Of a stretch of DNA of 64,000 bases, positions 17,140-27,751 are shown piece by piece. Source of the stretch: Polaromonas sp. (GTDB lineage: Bacteria > Pseudomonadota > Gammaproteobacteria > Burkholderiales > Burkholderiaceae_C); contig NZ_JAQSDL010000107.1 of the NCBI RefSeq assembly GCF_029945895.1, positions 1,842 to 65,841 on the forward strand, written 5' to 3'. The translations under genes were made by a program, and so were the position numbers. The notes beneath the pieces are model-generated. The model was given only the letters and a program-made list of their open reading frames with translations. It had not been told where the DNA came from and searched no databases. Position 1 is the stretch's first letter. Every line of letters starts with the position of its first letter.

Positions 17140-18429
17140 TCAAGGCAACAATTTTTCGCCGCGAAAGGTGTCTGCCGCTGTTTCGCGCTCGCGTATGAGG
17201 TGGGCTTGATCACCATCGACCAGCAGCTCGGCAGCACGGCCCCGGGTGTTGTAGTTGCTGGCCATGCTCATGCAGTAGGCCCCCGCAGAAAGCACGGCCA
17301 GACGATCTCCGGCGGCCACCGCCAATGTGCGATCACGGCCTATCCAGTCGCCGCTTTCGCAGACCGGGCCTACCACGTCGTAGCACGCCTCCTGCCTGTC
17401 CCGCTGCGGCTCAAGCGGAACGATGGCATGAAATGCCTGGTACATGGCGGGCCGTGGCAGGTCGTTCATCGCGGCATCAATCACGCAGAAATTTTTCTGT
17501 TCACCTGGCTTGAGGTAAAGCACCTCGGTCAGGCAGACGCCGGCATTGCCGACCAGCGAACGACCCGGCTCGACCATGAATTTTTTACTGCCATGACCAC
17601 GTGCATCCAGCTTGGCCAGCAGTTCCTGCCAGAGCGCATCTGCTGCGGGTGGCGTGTCCTGGTTGTAATTGATCCCCAGGCCGCCACCGAAGTCGATGTG
17701 TTCAATCGGTATGCCGGCCGCTTCAATGCTGTCAACCAGGTCCAGCACCCGGTCCATGGCGTCCAGGTAAGGTGTGGTCTCGGTGATCTGCGAGCCTATG
17801 TGGCAGTCGATGCCGACGACTCGAAGCCCTTCCAGCGACGCCGCGTACCGGTAAATCCTCAGTGCATCCTCGTGCGCCACGCCGAACTTGTTGCCCTTGA
17901 GGCCGGTCGAGATATAGGGGTGGGTCTTCGGGTCGACATTGGGGTTGACGCGAATGCTGATGGGCGCGATGCGGCCCATGGCCAACGCCACCCCGGACAG
18001 CACATCCAGTTCTGCCTCGCTCTCGACATTGAAGCAACCGATGCCGGCAGCGAGGGCCAGCTGCATTTCAGGACGTGTTTTGCCGACACCCGAAAAAATG
18101 ACTTTGCGCATGTCGCCGCCGGCCGCCCGCACCCGCTCAAGCTCACCGCCGGAAACGATGTCAAAACCACAGCCGGCACGGGCAAACACCTGCAACACGC
18201 CGAGCGACGAATTGGCCTTCATGGCGTAGCAGATCTGCGCGTGGCGTCCGGCAAAGCCCTGCTGGTAGGCCGCCAGGGCCGCCAGCATGGCGGCTTTGGA
18301 GTAGACGAACAGAGGTGTGCCGTACTGGCTGGCCAAGTCATCAAGGCGGGCCGCTTCGAGGTAGAGGCCGTCCTGGCGGTAGGCCAGCTGGGGGGCGCCT
18401 GGCAGCGCGGGGGATACAGGGGTGTTCAT
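17140..18429 (-). CDS. lysA: Diaminopimelate decarboxylase
   Basis: LysA catalyses the last step of lysine biosynthesis, decarboxylating meso-diaminopimelate with PLP. The 429-residue protein has the PLP lysine K71 in CYAMKANSS, the glycine-rich IDFGGGLGI and the active-site Cys in PVCESGDW. The start at 18429 (MNTPVSPALPG) has an AAGGGGC ribosome binding site, and the upstream extension of the open frame would overlap lptM. It follows lptM by 13 bases on the same strand, a conserved pair. Confidence 0.97.
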   Translation of the reverse strand: MNTPVSPALPGAPQLAYRQDGLYLEAARLDDLASQYGTPLFVYSKAAMLAALAAYQQGFAGRHAQICYAMKANSSLGVLQVFARAGCGFDIVSGGELERVRAAGGDMRKVIFSGVGKTRPEMQLALAAGIGCFNVESEAELDVLSGVALAMGRIAPISIRVNPNVDPKTHPYISTGLKGNKFGVAHEDALRIYRYAASLEGLRVVGIDCHIGSQITETTPYLDAMDRVLDLVDSIEAAGIPIEHIDFGGGLGINYNQDTPPAADALWQELLAKLDARGHGSKKFMVEPGRSLVGNAGVCLTEVLYLKPGEQKNFCVIDAAMNDLPRPAMYQAFHAIVPLEPQRDRQEACYDVVGPVCESGDWIGRDRTLAVAAGDRLAVLSAGAYCMSMASNYNTRGRAAELLVDGDQAHLIRERETAADTFRGEKLLP

Positions 18430-18442
18430 GGCCGGTGCCCCT

Positions 18443-18742
18443 TCATCGCAGCGGCAAGGTCGCAGGACCGGATGCTGGTGGCGGTGCCGGCAGATCGGTC
18501 GCGGTGGCGGCAGCGTTTTCCGGTGCGCTGGCGGCTGCGGCAGGCGCAGGCGCGGCGAACGGGGCAATGCCCGCCGGACGCGCTTTGGGCGGCGGCGGGA
18601 GAAAGAGGGGGCCTTTCTGGCCGCAAGCGGCAAGACCCATGGCAATGGCCAGAGCCGCGGCGACGGTTGAAAGGCCATGAACGCAGGAGGTTGCCTGGCG
18701 GCGGCCTAGAATTTGGCGCTGGATTTGAAATCTTGCAAACAT
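18443..18742 (-). CDS. lptM: LptM-family small lipoprotein (YifL)
   Basis: A 99-residue lipoprotein with signal peptide and lipobox GLAAC (Cys40) followed by [13 protein letters not shown], the hallmark of LptM/YifL. In E. coli LptM helps oxidative maturation of the LptD lipopolysaccharide translocon at the outer membrane. The tail is an Ala/Pro-rich low-complexity segment. Its start is only 12 bases from the divergent cyaY start, so the two share a very short control region. lysA follows directly, as in many Proteobacteria. Confidence 0.85.
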   Translation of the reverse strand: MFARFQIQRQILGRRQATSCVHGLSTVAAALAIAMGLAACGQKGPLFLPPPPKARPAGIAPFAAPAPAAAASAPENAAATATDLPAPPPASGPATLPLR

Positions 18743-18754
18743 GATGGGATTGTA

Positions 18755-19111
18755 ATGACCGACCTGGAATATCTGGACCATGCCGAAGCCGCCCTCCAGG
18801 CGATTGAAATGGCGTGTGACCGCATCAACGACGAAACGGATGCCGATGTCGACAACCAGAGGACCGGGGGCATGATCACGCTGACTTTTGCCGACCGCAG
18901 CCAGATCATCATCAATCTCCAGAAGCCGCTTCAGGAAATCTGGATGGCCGCCCGCGCTGGCGGTTTTCATTACAGGCACAACCAGGGCCAGTGGACAGAC
19001 ACCAAGGATGGCAGCCTGCTGTTTGAGGAGCTGTCGCGCTACGCCAGTGCACAGGCTGGCCAGCCGCTCTCGTTCAGCGCACCTTCATTCCCGCGCGCAG
19101 CTAATTCTTGA
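18755..19111 (+). CDS. cyaY: Frataxin-like iron-binding protein CyaY
   Basis: A 118-residue frataxin homologue that modulates iron-sulfur cluster assembly on IscS. The acidic N-terminal ridge ([16 protein letters not shown]... DETDADVD) and the central [23 protein letters not shown] motif are conserved. The ATG at 18755 is used rather than an upstream in-frame codon at 18713, which would overlap divergent lptM. Its last codons overlap the end of the convergent PBP1A gene by 11 bases. Confidence 0.94.
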   Translation: MTDLEYLDHAEAALQAIEMACDRINDETDADVDNQRTGGMITLTFADRSQIIINLQKPLQEIWMAARAGGFHYRHNQGQWTDTKDGSLLFEELSRYASAQAGQPLSFSAPSFPRAANS

Positions 19112-21554
19112 ACAGATCGAGAATCCGGCGGCGTTCGTCGCTCGGTGGGGGAGTCTGAATGGCGGCGCCAGGAGGCACGGGTTGGCCCGCGACCGGGTTG
19201 TCCGCACCGGCGCCTGCAGCGGGACGGTCACCCAGTCCGACGCTGCTGATCCCGGAACCTTTGGCGTATTCGTCATAAAACCACTCGCCGCCGATATTGA
19301 CAACACCCGGGGGAGCTGAAAACTCGGTCACTGGCACGCCTTTAAGTGCGTAGTCCATGAAGTTGATCCAGACCGGCAGGCTCAGGCCACCTCCGGTCTC
19401 CCGGTCGCCGAGTTTTTTCGGCGTGTCGTAGCCCATCCACACGGCTGCGGTGAGGGTCGGCTGGAAGCCCACAAACCAGGTGTCAATCGAATCGTTGGTG
19501 GTGCCGGTTTTGCCATAGAGGTCTGGCCGTTTCAGGGTCGCCTGGGCCTTGGCGGCGGTACCGCTCCGGGCAACTTCCTGCAAGAGGCTTGACATGATGA
19601 AGGCGTTGCGCGCTTCGATACCACGCACTGACTCGTCGAGTGTGGGCACTGGGCTGTCGACCACAACCTTGCCTTTCTGATCGGTGATCTTCGTGATCAG
19701 GTAGGGGTTCACGCGGTAGCCGCCATTGGCAAACACGGAATACCCGATGGCCATTTGCAGCGGAGTGACCGAGCCGGCGCCCAGCGCCATCGTCAGGTAG
19801 GCTGGGTGTTTGTCACCGTCAAAACCAAACCGGGTCACCCATTCCTGGGCATATTTGGGACCTATGGCCTGCAGTATCCGGATGGAAATCATGTTTTTGG
19901 ACTTGGCCAGGCCGCGGCGCAGGCTCATTGGCCCTTCAAAGGTGCCGTCGTAATTTTTTGGCTCCCAAGGCTGGCCACCGGTGACGCCAGCGTCAAAAAA
20001 CAGAGGGGCGTCGTTGACGACGGTTGCCGGGGTGAAGCCCTTTTCGAGGGCGGCAGAATAGATGAACGGCTTGAAGCTCGAACCAGGCTGTCGCCACGCC
20101 TGCGTCACGTGGTTGAACTTGTTTTTCTCAAAGTCAAAACCACCGACCAGTGCCCTGATGGCACCGCTGCGCGGGTCCAGCGCGACGAAAGCGCCCTCGA
20201 CCTCAGGGAGCTGCGTGATCTCCCAGGTGTTTTTGGACGTTTTGGTCACGCGGATCAGGGCGCCAGGACGGATCCGGATGTTGGGAGCTGCTTTTTCGGA
20301 CAGGCCCGACTGGGCGGGTTTGAGACCGTCGCCAGTGATTTCGATGGTTTCGCTGTTCTGGCGAAGGGCCACGATTTTTTTCGGGCCAGCTTCCAGCACC
20401 ACGGCCGACATCACGTCATCGTTGTCCGGACTCTCGGCCAAGGCATCGTCAATCGCGTCTTCGGTTTCCTTGGGATCGCTGGACAGGGCAATGAATTTTT
20501 CGGGGCCGCGGTAAATCTGGCGCCTCTCATAATCCATGATCCCTTTGCGCAGCGCCCTGTAAGCCATGGTCTGGTCGGCCGCCCGCAGGGTGGTGAAGAC
20601 ATTCAGACCGCGTGTATAGGTTTCGTCGCCATACTGGCTGTACACCAGTTGGCGCACGGTTTCCGCCACAAATTCAGCATGCACTCTCCCTGAATCCGGA
20701 CCGGATTTGACCTTGATGTCCTCGTTTTTTGCTGCAGTCGACTGTTCCGCCGTGATGAAGCCGTTCTCTTCCATGCGCTCAATGATGTACAGCTGGCGCG
20801 CTTTGGCCCGCCTCGGGTTGCTGATCGGGTTGTAAGCGGAAGGGGCCTTGGGCAGACCGGCGAGCATGGCGGCCTCTGCAATGCTGATGGATTTAAGCGG
20901 CTTGCCGAAATAAATCTCGGACGCGGCGGCAAAGCCGTAAGCGCGCTGCCCCAGGAAGATCTGGTTCATGTAGATCTCCAGGATCTGATCCTTGCTCAGA
21001 AGGTGTTCCAGCTTGAAGGTCAGCAGGATCTCGTAAATTTTCCGCGTGTAGCTCTTTTCGGTCGACAGATAGACATTGCGGGCGACCTGCATGGTGATGG
21101 TCGAGGCCCCCTGACTCTTGGCCCGCCCTACGTTGGCGAGGCCGGCCCGGATCACGCCGATGTAGTCAACCCCGCCGTGGGAGAAAAAGCGTGCGTCTTC
21201 AATGGCCAGCACCGCATCCTTCATCACTTTGGGTATCTCCCCTATCGGCGTCAGATTGCGGCGTTCCTCGCCAAACTCGCCAATCAGGACGGCATCTGCT
21301 GAATAGACGCGCAGCGGAAGCTTGGGACGATAGTCCAGCAAATCAGACACATCCGGCAGGTTGGGGTAGGCGACCGCCAGTGCAACGGCAATGATGATCA
21401 GGAGTGAAACAAGGCCAGCCAGCGCCAGACCCAGGCCCCATGCGAGGACCTTGAGTAGCCTGGGTAGCCAGGGAAGCCGGCCGGCAGGGGAGGGACGGGA
21501 TTCGGGAGTCGAAGAATTTGACGGCATGGGTTTAACGTAAGTTCGCGCCAGCAT
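19101..21554 (-). CDS. mrcA: Penicillin-binding protein 1A, bifunctional peptidoglycan synthase
   Basis: An inner-membrane enzyme polymerising glycan strands and cross-linking peptides. One N-terminal membrane anchor (about residues 34-63) is followed by the GT51 transglycosylase domain with E119 in [12 protein letters not shown], and the transpeptidase domain with S492-S-F-K495, an SKN motif and KTGTTN. Length (817) is normal. The start at 21554 has a weak GGGA site; ATG 21527 is an alternative (808 residues). It is divergent from pilM, the classic gammaproteobacterial and betaproteobacterial arrangement. Confidence 0.96.
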   Translation of the reverse strand: MLARTYVKPMPSNSSTPESRPSPAGRLPWLPRLLKVLAWGLGLALAGLVSLLIIIAVALAVAYPNLPDVSDLLDYRPKLPLRVYSADAVLIGEFGEERRNLTPIGEIPKVMKDAVLAIEDARFFSHGGVDYIGVIRAGLANVGRAKSQGASTITMQVARNVYLSTEKSYTRKIYEILLTFKLEHLLSKDQILEIYMNQIFLGQRAYGFAAASEIYFGKPLKSISIAEAAMLAGLPKAPSAYNPISNPRRAKARQLYIIERMEENGFITAEQSTAAKNEDIKVKSGPDSGRVHAEFVAETVRQLVYSQYGDETYTRGLNVFTTLRAADQTMAYRALRKGIMDYERRQIYRGPEKFIALSSDPKETEDAIDDALAESPDNDDVMSAVVLEAGPKKIVALRQNSETIEITGDGLKPAQSGLSEKAAPNIRIRPGALIRVTKTSKNTWEITQLPEVEGAFVALDPRSGAIRALVGGFDFEKNKFNHVTQAWRQPGSSFKPFIYSAALEKGFTPATVVNDAPLFFDAGVTGGQPWEPKNYDGTFEGPMSLRRGLAKSKNMISIRILQAIGPKYAQEWVTRFGFDGDKHPAYLTMALGAGSVTPLQMAIGYSVFANGGYRVNPYLITKITDQKGKVVVDSPVPTLDESVRGIEARNAFIMSSLLQEVARSGTAAKAQATLKRPDLYGKTGTTNDSIDTWFVGFQPTLTAAVWMGYDTPKKLGDRETGGGLSLPVWINFMDYALKGVPVTEFSAPPGVVNIGGEWFYDEYAKGSGISSVGLGDRPAAGAGADNPVAGQPVPPGAAIQTPPPSDERRRILDLFKN

Positions 21555-21794
21555 TGGAAAAATCCCGGATGCTGGAAGACTTTGCAGGTTGTCGGGGATT
21601 TCACATTTTGCAATTGTGGCCTTGTCGCCGCGCCGGTATCAACCCGGCCAAGCCATCAAAAGCGTCTACTTTTGACAACGGTGATAGTAAGCGAAAACTG
21701 GAAAATCCTTTGTTGTACAAGGACCTTACTGATAGCATTCAAGTGATTTCTTAAGTTTGTAAGGCTACATATTAGCCGTCATCTGGGGACCGTT

Positions 21795-22874
21795 TTGATC
21801 TCTCTGGGGTCTTTATTCAACCGTCAATCGTCAGCCTTGCTGGGTCTGGACATCAGCTCATCCAGTGTCAAGCTGGTGGAGCTGAGCCGGGACAAGGCCG
21901 GCAACCTGGTACTTGACCGGTGTTCCATTGAACCCCTGGAAAGGGGCTGGATCACTGACGGCAACGTCGAGAAGTTCGATGAAGTTGCGGAGGCCGTGCG
22001 CCGGCTGGTCAAGAAAAGCGGAACACGCACCAAGAATGTGGCCATGGCCTTGCCCGCGTCGGCCGTGATCACCAAAAAAATCATCCTGCCCGGCGGAATG
22101 AGCGAGCAGGAGCTGGAGATCCAGGTAGAAGCCGAGGCCAATCAGTACATCCCCTTTTCACTGGATGAGGTCAGTCTTGATTTTTGTGTCATCGGTCCGA
22201 GCGCCAGTTCCGCGGGTGACGTGGAAGTGCTGATCGCTGCGTCCCGCAAGGAAAAAGTCAATGACAGGCAGGGGCTGGCCGAGGCGGCAGGTCTCAGGCC
22301 GGTGGTGGTGGATGTGGAGTCCTATGCGTCGCGGCTGGCGACGGCTCGATTGATTGAAAGCTTGCCGAACAATGGCGTGGACACCATGGTGGCTCTGTTC
22401 GAAGTCGGAGCCTTGACCACCAGCATGCAGGTCATCAAGAACGACGAAGTGCTTTATGAGCGCGATCAGGCTTTTGGCGGAGCGCAGCTGACCCAGCTGA
22501 TCGTTCGCCAGTATGGCTTTTCTCCGGAAGAGGCGGAAGCAAAAAAGCGCAGCGGCGACCTGCCGGACGACTACGATGCCAGCGTGCTCAAGCCCTTCGT
22601 CGACAGCATGGCGCAGGAGATTGGCCGTGCGCTCCAGTTCTTTTTTACCAGCACACCGCACAACAAGGTGGACTATGTGATGCTGGCAGGCGGCTCGTCG
22701 GCCTTGCCGGGGTTGACCGATGCAGTGACCCAGCAGACCTCATTTGCCTGCATGGTGGCCAACCCCTTTGAAGGGATGGTTCTGGGTGGCGATGTACGGG
22801 AGAAGAAGATGAAGCGTGAAGCCGCGTCTTACCTGACCGCTTGCGGGCTGGCTTTGCGGAGGTTTTTCCAGTGA
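21795..22874 (+). CDS. pilM: Type IV pilus assembly protein PilM
   Basis: PilM is an actin/FtsA-like cytoplasmic ATP-binding protein that recruits PilN and joins the pilus motor to the alignment complex. The 359-residue product starts at TTG with a GGGGA ribosome binding site and has LLGLDISSSSVKLVELS (phosphate-1-like) and MLAGGSSALPGL (adenosine-binding-like). It heads pilMNOPQ. The stop overlaps the GTG of pilN (GTGA). Confidence 0.95.
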   Translation: MISLGSLFNRQSSALLGLDISSSSVKLVELSRDKAGNLVLDRCSIEPLERGWITDGNVEKFDEVAEAVRRLVKKSGTRTKNVAMALPASAVITKKIILPGGMSEQELEIQVEAEANQYIPFSLDEVSLDFCVIGPSASSAGDVEVLIAASRKEKVNDRQGLAEAAGLRPVVVDVESYASRLATARLIESLPNNGVDTMVALFEVGALTTSMQVIKNDEVLYERDQAFGGAQLTQLIVRQYGFSPEEAEAKKRSGDLPDDYDASVLKPFVDSMAQEIGRALQFFFTSTPHNKVDYVMLAGGSSALPGLTDAVTQQTSFACMVANPFEGMVLGGDVREKKMKREAASYLTACGLALRRFFQ

Positions 22875-23524
22875 TTCTGGTCAATCTGCTTCCTCATCGC
22901 GAAGCGGCGCGCAAGCGCCGTCGCGAGGCTTTTTTCGTCGCCCTGGGTATTTCCGCCCTGGTGGGTGGTTTGCTCTGCGGAGCGGTTTATTCCTGGTACC
23001 AGACCCAGATATCGGGGCAGCAGGGCAAGAATGCCTTTCTGAAAACCGAAATCACCCGTCTTGAAAACCAGATCAAGGAAATTGCGGGTCTGCAGCAGGA
23101 AATTGCCGCCTTGCGTGCCCGGCAAATGGCAGTGGAAGATCTGCAAGGCAACCGGAATCTTCCGGTCTACCTGCTTGACGAACTGGTCAGACAACTGCCC
23201 GATGGTGTTTACATCACCAGCATGAAACAGGATAACCAGGTGGTGCTGTTGACTGGCGTGGCCCAGTCCAATGAGCGGGTTTCCGAATTGCTGCGCAATC
23301 TGGGCAACAACAGCCCATGGCTGACCCGGCCCGAACTGATTGAAATCACGGGCAGGACCATCACGCTGGGCGCGCGCGACCAGCGGCGCGTGGCGAATTT
23401 TTCGATGCGCGTGGGACTCAAACGCGCCACGGATGTGCAGAAAGCTGCGGCATCGGCGGCGGGGTCTTCCGGCCCGGCCTTGGCCCGGCCCGCCCAGCCC
23501 GGCCCGACCGCGGCCAAGAGCTGA
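22871..23524 (+). CDS. pilN: Type IV pilus assembly protein PilN
   Basis: A 217-residue bitopic inner-membrane protein. The conserved N-terminus (V/M)ILVNLLPHRE binds PilM; a transmembrane helix follows at about residues 22-45, then a periplasmic coiled coil and ferredoxin-like fold that pairs with PilO. Translation begins at GTG overlapping the pilM stop; the ORF extending upstream would lie inside pilM. The C-terminus is Ala/Pro-rich. Confidence 0.94.
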   Translation: MILVNLLPHREAARKRRREAFFVALGISALVGGLLCGAVYSWYQTQISGQQGKNAFLKTEITRLENQIKEIAGLQQEIAALRARQMAVEDLQGNRNLPVYLLDELVRQLPDGVYITSMKQDNQVVLLTGVAQSNERVSELLRNLGNNSPWLTRPELIEITGRTITLGARDQRRVANFSMRVGLKRATDVQKAAASAAGSSGPALARPAQPGPTAAKS

Positions 23525-23551
23525 CCAACCGGGTCCGAACAGACACTGACT

Positions 23552-24226
23552 ATGGCAAGTACACCAAAATTCAATGTAAATTTCTCCGCGCTTCAGGATG
23601 GGCTGAAGGCGCAGTTTGTCGGCCTCAACCCGAATGACCCTTCTTCCTGGCCTGCGTTGCCCCGTTTCCTTCTGTATTTTTTTGTGACCGCCGCAGTTGT
23701 GGTCGCACTGTGGTTCGTATGGCTCAGCGATTCTGACGAGGGCCTCAAGGCAGAACAGGCCAAGGAAGTGCAGCTGCGCGAAGATTTCAGGAAGAAGCTG
23801 GCGCAAGCGGTCAATCTGGAAGCTTTGAAAAAGCAGCGGGAGCAAGTCCAGCAATATGTGACTCAACTGGAGAAACAACTCCCCAGCAAGGCCGAAATGG
23901 ATGCTTTGCTGTCCGATATCAACCAGGCGGGATTGGGCCGGAGTCTGCAGTTTGAGTTGTTTCGGCCAGGACAGGTCAGCGTCAAGGAGTACTACGCGGA
24001 GCTGCCCATTGCGATCAAGGTGTCAGGTCGTTATCACGATATCGGGGCCTTTGCCGCCGATATTGCCAACCTGTCGCGCATTGTGACGCTCAATAACATG
24101 ACGATTACTCCGGTCAAGGACGGAATGATGACCATGGACACCACCGCCAAAACATTCCGTTATCTTGATCCCGAGGAGGTTGCCCTGCAGCGTAAAGCGG
24201 CGCCTGCGAAAGGTCCCAAAAAATGA
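23552..24226 (+). CDS. pilO: Type IV pilus assembly protein PilO
   Basis: A 224-residue bitopic inner-membrane protein with a transmembrane helix near residues 34-56 (FLLYFFVTAAVVVALWFVW), then a coiled coil (KAEQAKEVQL...) and a periplasmic domain. It heterodimerises with PilN in the alignment subcomplex. The first 30 residues are cytoplasmic. Its stop overlaps the pilP start (ATGA). Confidence 0.94.
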   Translation: MASTPKFNVNFSALQDGLKAQFVGLNPNDPSSWPALPRFLLYFFVTAAVVVALWFVWLSDSDEGLKAEQAKEVQLREDFRKKLAQAVNLEALKKQREQVQQYVTQLEKQLPSKAEMDALLSDINQAGLGRSLQFELFRPGQVSVKEYYAELPIAIKVSGRYHDIGAFAADIANLSRIVTLNNMTITPVKDGMMTMDTTAKTFRYLDPEEVALQRKAAPAKGPKK

Positions 24227-24783
24227 AGCGGCCAGCTATCGAAAAGATTCTGTCGCTCGTCGCCACAACGGTGGTCTGCCTGAGCCTGACGGCCTGCAGT
24301 TCTTCCGAGCAGGAGGAATTGCAGCAGTGGATGAACGAGCAACGCAACCTGACAAAGCCCAGGATCGAACCCTTGCCTGAGCCCACCAAGTTCTCCCCGC
24401 AGGCTTACACCCAGGAGGGCGCTGTCGAGCCTTTCAGTCCCCAGAAATTGACGCAGGCGCTTAACCGTGATTCCAATCGGGCAACCGCCAATGCGGGCTT
24501 GATTGCGCCTGAATTGAGCCGACGCAAGGAGCCGCTGGAAGCGATGCCGCTCGATGCGGTCGCGATGGTCGGCAGCCTGACCAAGCAGGGGCAGCCGGTA
24601 GCGCTGGTCCGGGTGGATAACCTGCTGTACCAGGTGCGGGTTGGCAACTACCTGGGCCAGAACTACGGGCGCATCACGAAAATTTCCGAGACGGAGGTCG
24701 CCCTGCGGGAAATTGTGCAGGACGCTGCGGGCGAGTGGTTAGAGCGGACAGCGACTTTACAGCTTCAAGAGGGGTCGAAATGA
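24223..24783 (+). CDS. pilP: Type IV pilus lipoprotein PilP
   Basis: A 186-residue inner-membrane lipoprotein with lipobox LTAC near residue 25. PilP bridges the PilNO complex to the PilQ secretin in the periplasm. The C-terminal beta domain (MVGSLTKQGQPVALVRVDN...RVGNYLGQNYGRI) is the conserved secretin-binding part. Both ends overlap neighbours by ATGA, giving a tightly coupled pilO-pilP-pilQ series. Confidence 0.94.
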   Translation: MKRPAIEKILSLVATTVVCLSLTACSSSEQEELQQWMNEQRNLTKPRIEPLPEPTKFSPQAYTQEGAVEPFSPQKLTQALNRDSNRATANAGLIAPELSRRKEPLEAMPLDAVAMVGSLTKQGQPVALVRVDNLLYQVRVGNYLGQNYGRITKISETEVALREIVQDAAGEWLERTATLQLQEGSK

Positions 24784-26927
24784 ACAAGAATTCAAGGATG
24801 ATGCAGGCAGTCCCGGCGCGGGGTGCCTGGTCGCGTATGGCGGGTGGACTGGCCATGGTGATGGCCTGGATGACGCTCGCGCTGGCAGCGCAGGCATCGG
24901 CCCAGGCGCCCAACGCGATCGAGGCGGTGTCGGGTTCTGTCCAGGGAGGCTCGGAAGTCATTCGTATTGACCTGAAAGAAGCACTGACGGCAATTCCCAC
25001 TGGTTTCACGATTCAGACCCCAGCGCGGATTGCGCTCGATTTCCCCGGCGTCAGCAATTCCATGGGCCGCTCGGCCCTTGATCTGAACCTGGGCAACCTG
25101 CGTTCTGCCAACGTGGTTCAGGCGGGTGAACGAACCCGTGTTGTCCTCAATCTCAAGGCTTCAACGGCCTACACGGCGCAGATTCAGGGAAAATCCTTGC
25201 TGATCACGCTGGACCCTGTGGCCGTTTCCACGCCTTCGCCAGTCGTTGCACCTGTTTTTGCCGAAAATCGCAACCGCGACACCTTGCCACTGAAAGACAT
25301 CGATTTCCGGCGCGGAACGGATGCTTCAGGCCGGATTGTGGTTGATCTTGCCAACAACCAGGTGGGCGTTGATATCCGCCAGCAGGGGCAGACTCTGGTC
25401 GTTGAATTCCTGAAAACCGCCTTGCCCGAAGGCTTGCGCCGCCGGCTGGATGTGTCCGACTTCGGCACGCCGGTTCAAAGCGTGACCACTTCCCAGCTGG
25501 GGGACAAGGTTCGCATGGTGGTTGAACCCAAAGGGTCGTGGGAGCACAGTGCTTATCAAAGCGACAACCAGTTTGTGCTGGAGGTCCGCCAGCAGAAAGT
25601 GGACGAGTCCAAACTGTCGCAGGGGCCTGGCTATACGGGTGAAAAACTGTCGCTCAACTTCCAGAACATCGAAACACGGTCCCTGTTGCAAGTCATTGCC
25701 GACTTCACCAATTTCAATATTGTCACGTCGGATAGCGTGTCTGGTGCTGTGACCCTGCGCCTGAAGGACGTCCCATGGGATCAGGCCTTGGACATCATCT
25801 TGCAGGCAAAAGGTCTGGGGATGCGGAAAACCGGCAATGTGTTGCTGATTGCTCCCAAGGATGAATTGGCTGCCAAAGACAAGCTCGACCTTGAGTCGCG
25901 CAACGCAATCCAGACCCTGGAATCGGTGCGCACGCAGTCTTTCCAGATCAACTATGCGAAAGCAGCGGATATCGGCGCCCAGATCACGGCCGGGGGCACC
26001 GGTCCCACCAGTGCTCGCATCCTGTCCAATCGCGGTAGTGCGATTGCCGAAGCCAGAACGAACCAGCTGTTTGTGACCGACATCCCATCGAAGCTCGAGC
26101 AGGTGCAGAGTTTCATTGCAAAAATAGACATTCCCGTACGGCAAGTCCTGATTGAGGCGCGCATTGTGGAAGCCTCGGATACTTTCGGAAAATCATTGGG
26201 CGTTCGATTAGGTGGTCGACCTTTTACGCTCAATGGTGCAAGTAATGCATCGTTCGGTCCAACTTACATCAACCCGGGCACCACGCCCGGAGCTCCGGTC
26301 CAAGGCGTGAACTACGGAACTACTACGGGCGACTTTCTTAACCTTCCCGGGGTGGGACAGAACGGGTTCAGTGCTGCCACTTTCGCAGTTTCCCTCTTCT
26401 CGTCGGGCGCCACTCGGCTGCTGAACCTCGAAATCTCCGCCATGGAAGCCGACGGCAAAGGCAAAATTGTGTCAAGCCCGCGCATCGTGACGGCTGATCA
26501 GGTCAAGGCCCTGATCGAGCAGGGTACCGAGTTGCCTTATCAGCAGGCGACGTCCAGCGGTGCTACCTCCATCGCCTTCCGCAAGGCCAACCTGAAGCTG
26601 GAGGTGACCCCGCAAATCACGCCTGAAGGAAACATCATCCTGAATGTTGACGTGAACAAGGACAGTGTGGGCCGATCGACGACCAACGGCTTTGCGATCG
26701 ATACCAAACACATTCAAACCCAGGTGCTGGTGGAAAACGGCGGCACGGTGGTGATTGGCGGTATTTTTGAGCAGAACGAGCGTGAAGACGAAACCAAGGT
26801 TCCTTTGCTTGGCGATCTGCCGGGAGTGGGCAACCTGTTTAAAACCAGGACGCGGACGGCCAACAAGTCCGAATTGCTGGTTTTCATCTCTCCCAAAATG
26901 ATTTCCAACGGCGCCCCCTTGCGCTGA
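24780..26927 (+). CDS. pilQ: Type IV pilus secretin PilQ
   Basis: PilQ forms the outer-membrane channel through which pili extend. The 715-residue product has a signal peptide (ending about residue 42, ASAQA), N-terminal AMIN-type domains (about 50-250), a secretin N/STN domain (GEKLSLNFQNIETRSLLQVI), a NolW segment, and the C-terminal secretin domain with VLIEARIVEA and VPLLGDLPGVGNLF. The ATG at 24780 overlaps the pilP stop, and an earlier in-frame ATG lies inside pilP. A short disordered Gly/Asn/Thr-rich loop lies within the secretin domain. Confidence 0.96.
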   Translation: MNKNSRMMQAVPARGAWSRMAGGLAMVMAWMTLALAAQASAQAPNAIEAVSGSVQGGSEVIRIDLKEALTAIPTGFTIQTPARIALDFPGVSNSMGRSALDLNLGNLRSANVVQAGERTRVVLNLKASTAYTAQIQGKSLLITLDPVAVSTPSPVVAPVFAENRNRDTLPLKDIDFRRGTDASGRIVVDLANNQVGVDIRQQGQTLVVEFLKTALPEGLRRRLDVSDFGTPVQSVTTSQLGDKVRMVVEPKGSWEHSAYQSDNQFVLEVRQQKVDESKLSQGPGYTGEKLSLNFQNIETRSLLQVIADFTNFNIVTSDSVSGAVTLRLKDVPWDQALDIILQAKGLGMRKTGNVLLIAPKDELAAKDKLDLESRNAIQTLESVRTQSFQINYAKAADIGAQITAGGTGPTSARILSNRGSAIAEARTNQLFVTDIPSKLEQVQSFIAKIDIPVRQVLIEARIVEASDTFGKSLGVRLGGRPFTLNGASNASFGPTYINPGTTPGAPVQGVNYGTTTGDFLNLPGVGQNGFSAATFAVSLFSSGATRLLNLEISAMEADGKGKIVSSPRIVTADQVKALIEQGTELPYQQATSSGATSIAFRKANLKLEVTPQITPEGNIILNVDVNKDSVGRSTTNGFAIDTKHIQTQVLVENGGTVVIGGIFEQNEREDETKVPLLGDLPGVGNLFKTRTRTANKSELLVFISPKMISNGAPLR

Positions 26928-27096
26928 GCGTTGGTTGCACGACGCGAACCCGGGATGGTCTTCCGGCGCGTCTTGCGGGTTTGTGCCCCGATGGGTACGT
27001 TGCCGGCAAGTCCGGTTCAGGACTGGTCGCGACAGATGTGTTCAAGGACGCTTTTTCTTTGTTTGTTGCCGTGATTCATCCTGACAGGAGACGTTT

Positions 27097-27639
27097 TTGA
27101 GTGGGCCAGCTCATGTGGCACTCGTTGGTCTCCCCGGATCGGGGAAGTCCACCATCGGACGCCAGTTGGCCCGACGTCTCGGCCGACCTTTCATCGACAC
27201 CGACCAGGTCGTCGAGCATCGCGTTGGTCTATCCATCCGGGAGTTTTTTGAGCGGGAGGGCGAGGAGTCCTTTCGAGACCTGGAACAGGACGTCATCGAC
27301 GAATTGACGCTGGGCGAGTCCTGCGTTTTATCGACCGGTGGCGGGGCGGTGTTGCGACTGGTCAATCGCCAGCATTTGAAGCAGCGAACCCAGGCGGTGT
27401 ACCTGCATTCGGCGCCCGAAGAGGTTTTTCGCCGGTTGCGGCACGACCGGAATCGCCCGCTGTTACAGGTGTCTGATCCCTTGGCGCGCCTGCGCGAACT
27501 GTATGCGCTGCGTGACCCGCTTTACCGGGAATGTGCCCGTTTTGTGGTGGAAACCGGGCGGCCTTCGGTAGCGGCACTGGTCAACATGGTAGTGATGCAA
27601 CTGGAGCTGGCAGGGGTCGTTTCCGCTCCCCAACCCTGA
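27097..27639 (+). CDS. aroK: Shikimate kinase
   Basis: Shikimate kinase phosphorylates shikimate in the chorismate pathway. The 180-residue protein has a P-loop GLPGSGKS (11-18), the shikimate-binding FIDTD and [15 protein letters not shown], and STGGGAVLR. It starts at TTG with an AGGAG ribosome binding site. Following pilQ by about 170 bases, it continues the conserved pilMNOPQ-aroK-aroB order. Confidence 0.95.
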   Translation: MSGPAHVALVGLPGSGKSTIGRQLARRLGRPFIDTDQVVEHRVGLSIREFFEREGEESFRDLEQDVIDELTLGESCVLSTGGGAVLRLVNRQHLKQRTQAVYLHSAPEEVFRRLRHDRNRPLLQVSDPLARLRELYALRDPLYRECARFVVETGRPSVAALVNMVVMQLELAGVVSAPQP

Positions 27640-27751
27640 CATTCCCTCTGCTGCAGAGGTCATCTCGAATCAACGCGGTACGGCTGCGCGGAGCCTCGTG
27701 ACGCGGGCCACGGCCTCCCGTGCGGGCCGGCAGAGCCTCTACACTTGTGTC

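Noticed and set aside
17059..18744. 561-codon plus-strand frame opposite lysA and lptM
   Set aside because: lysA and lptM show catalytic and lipobox motifs; this frame does not.
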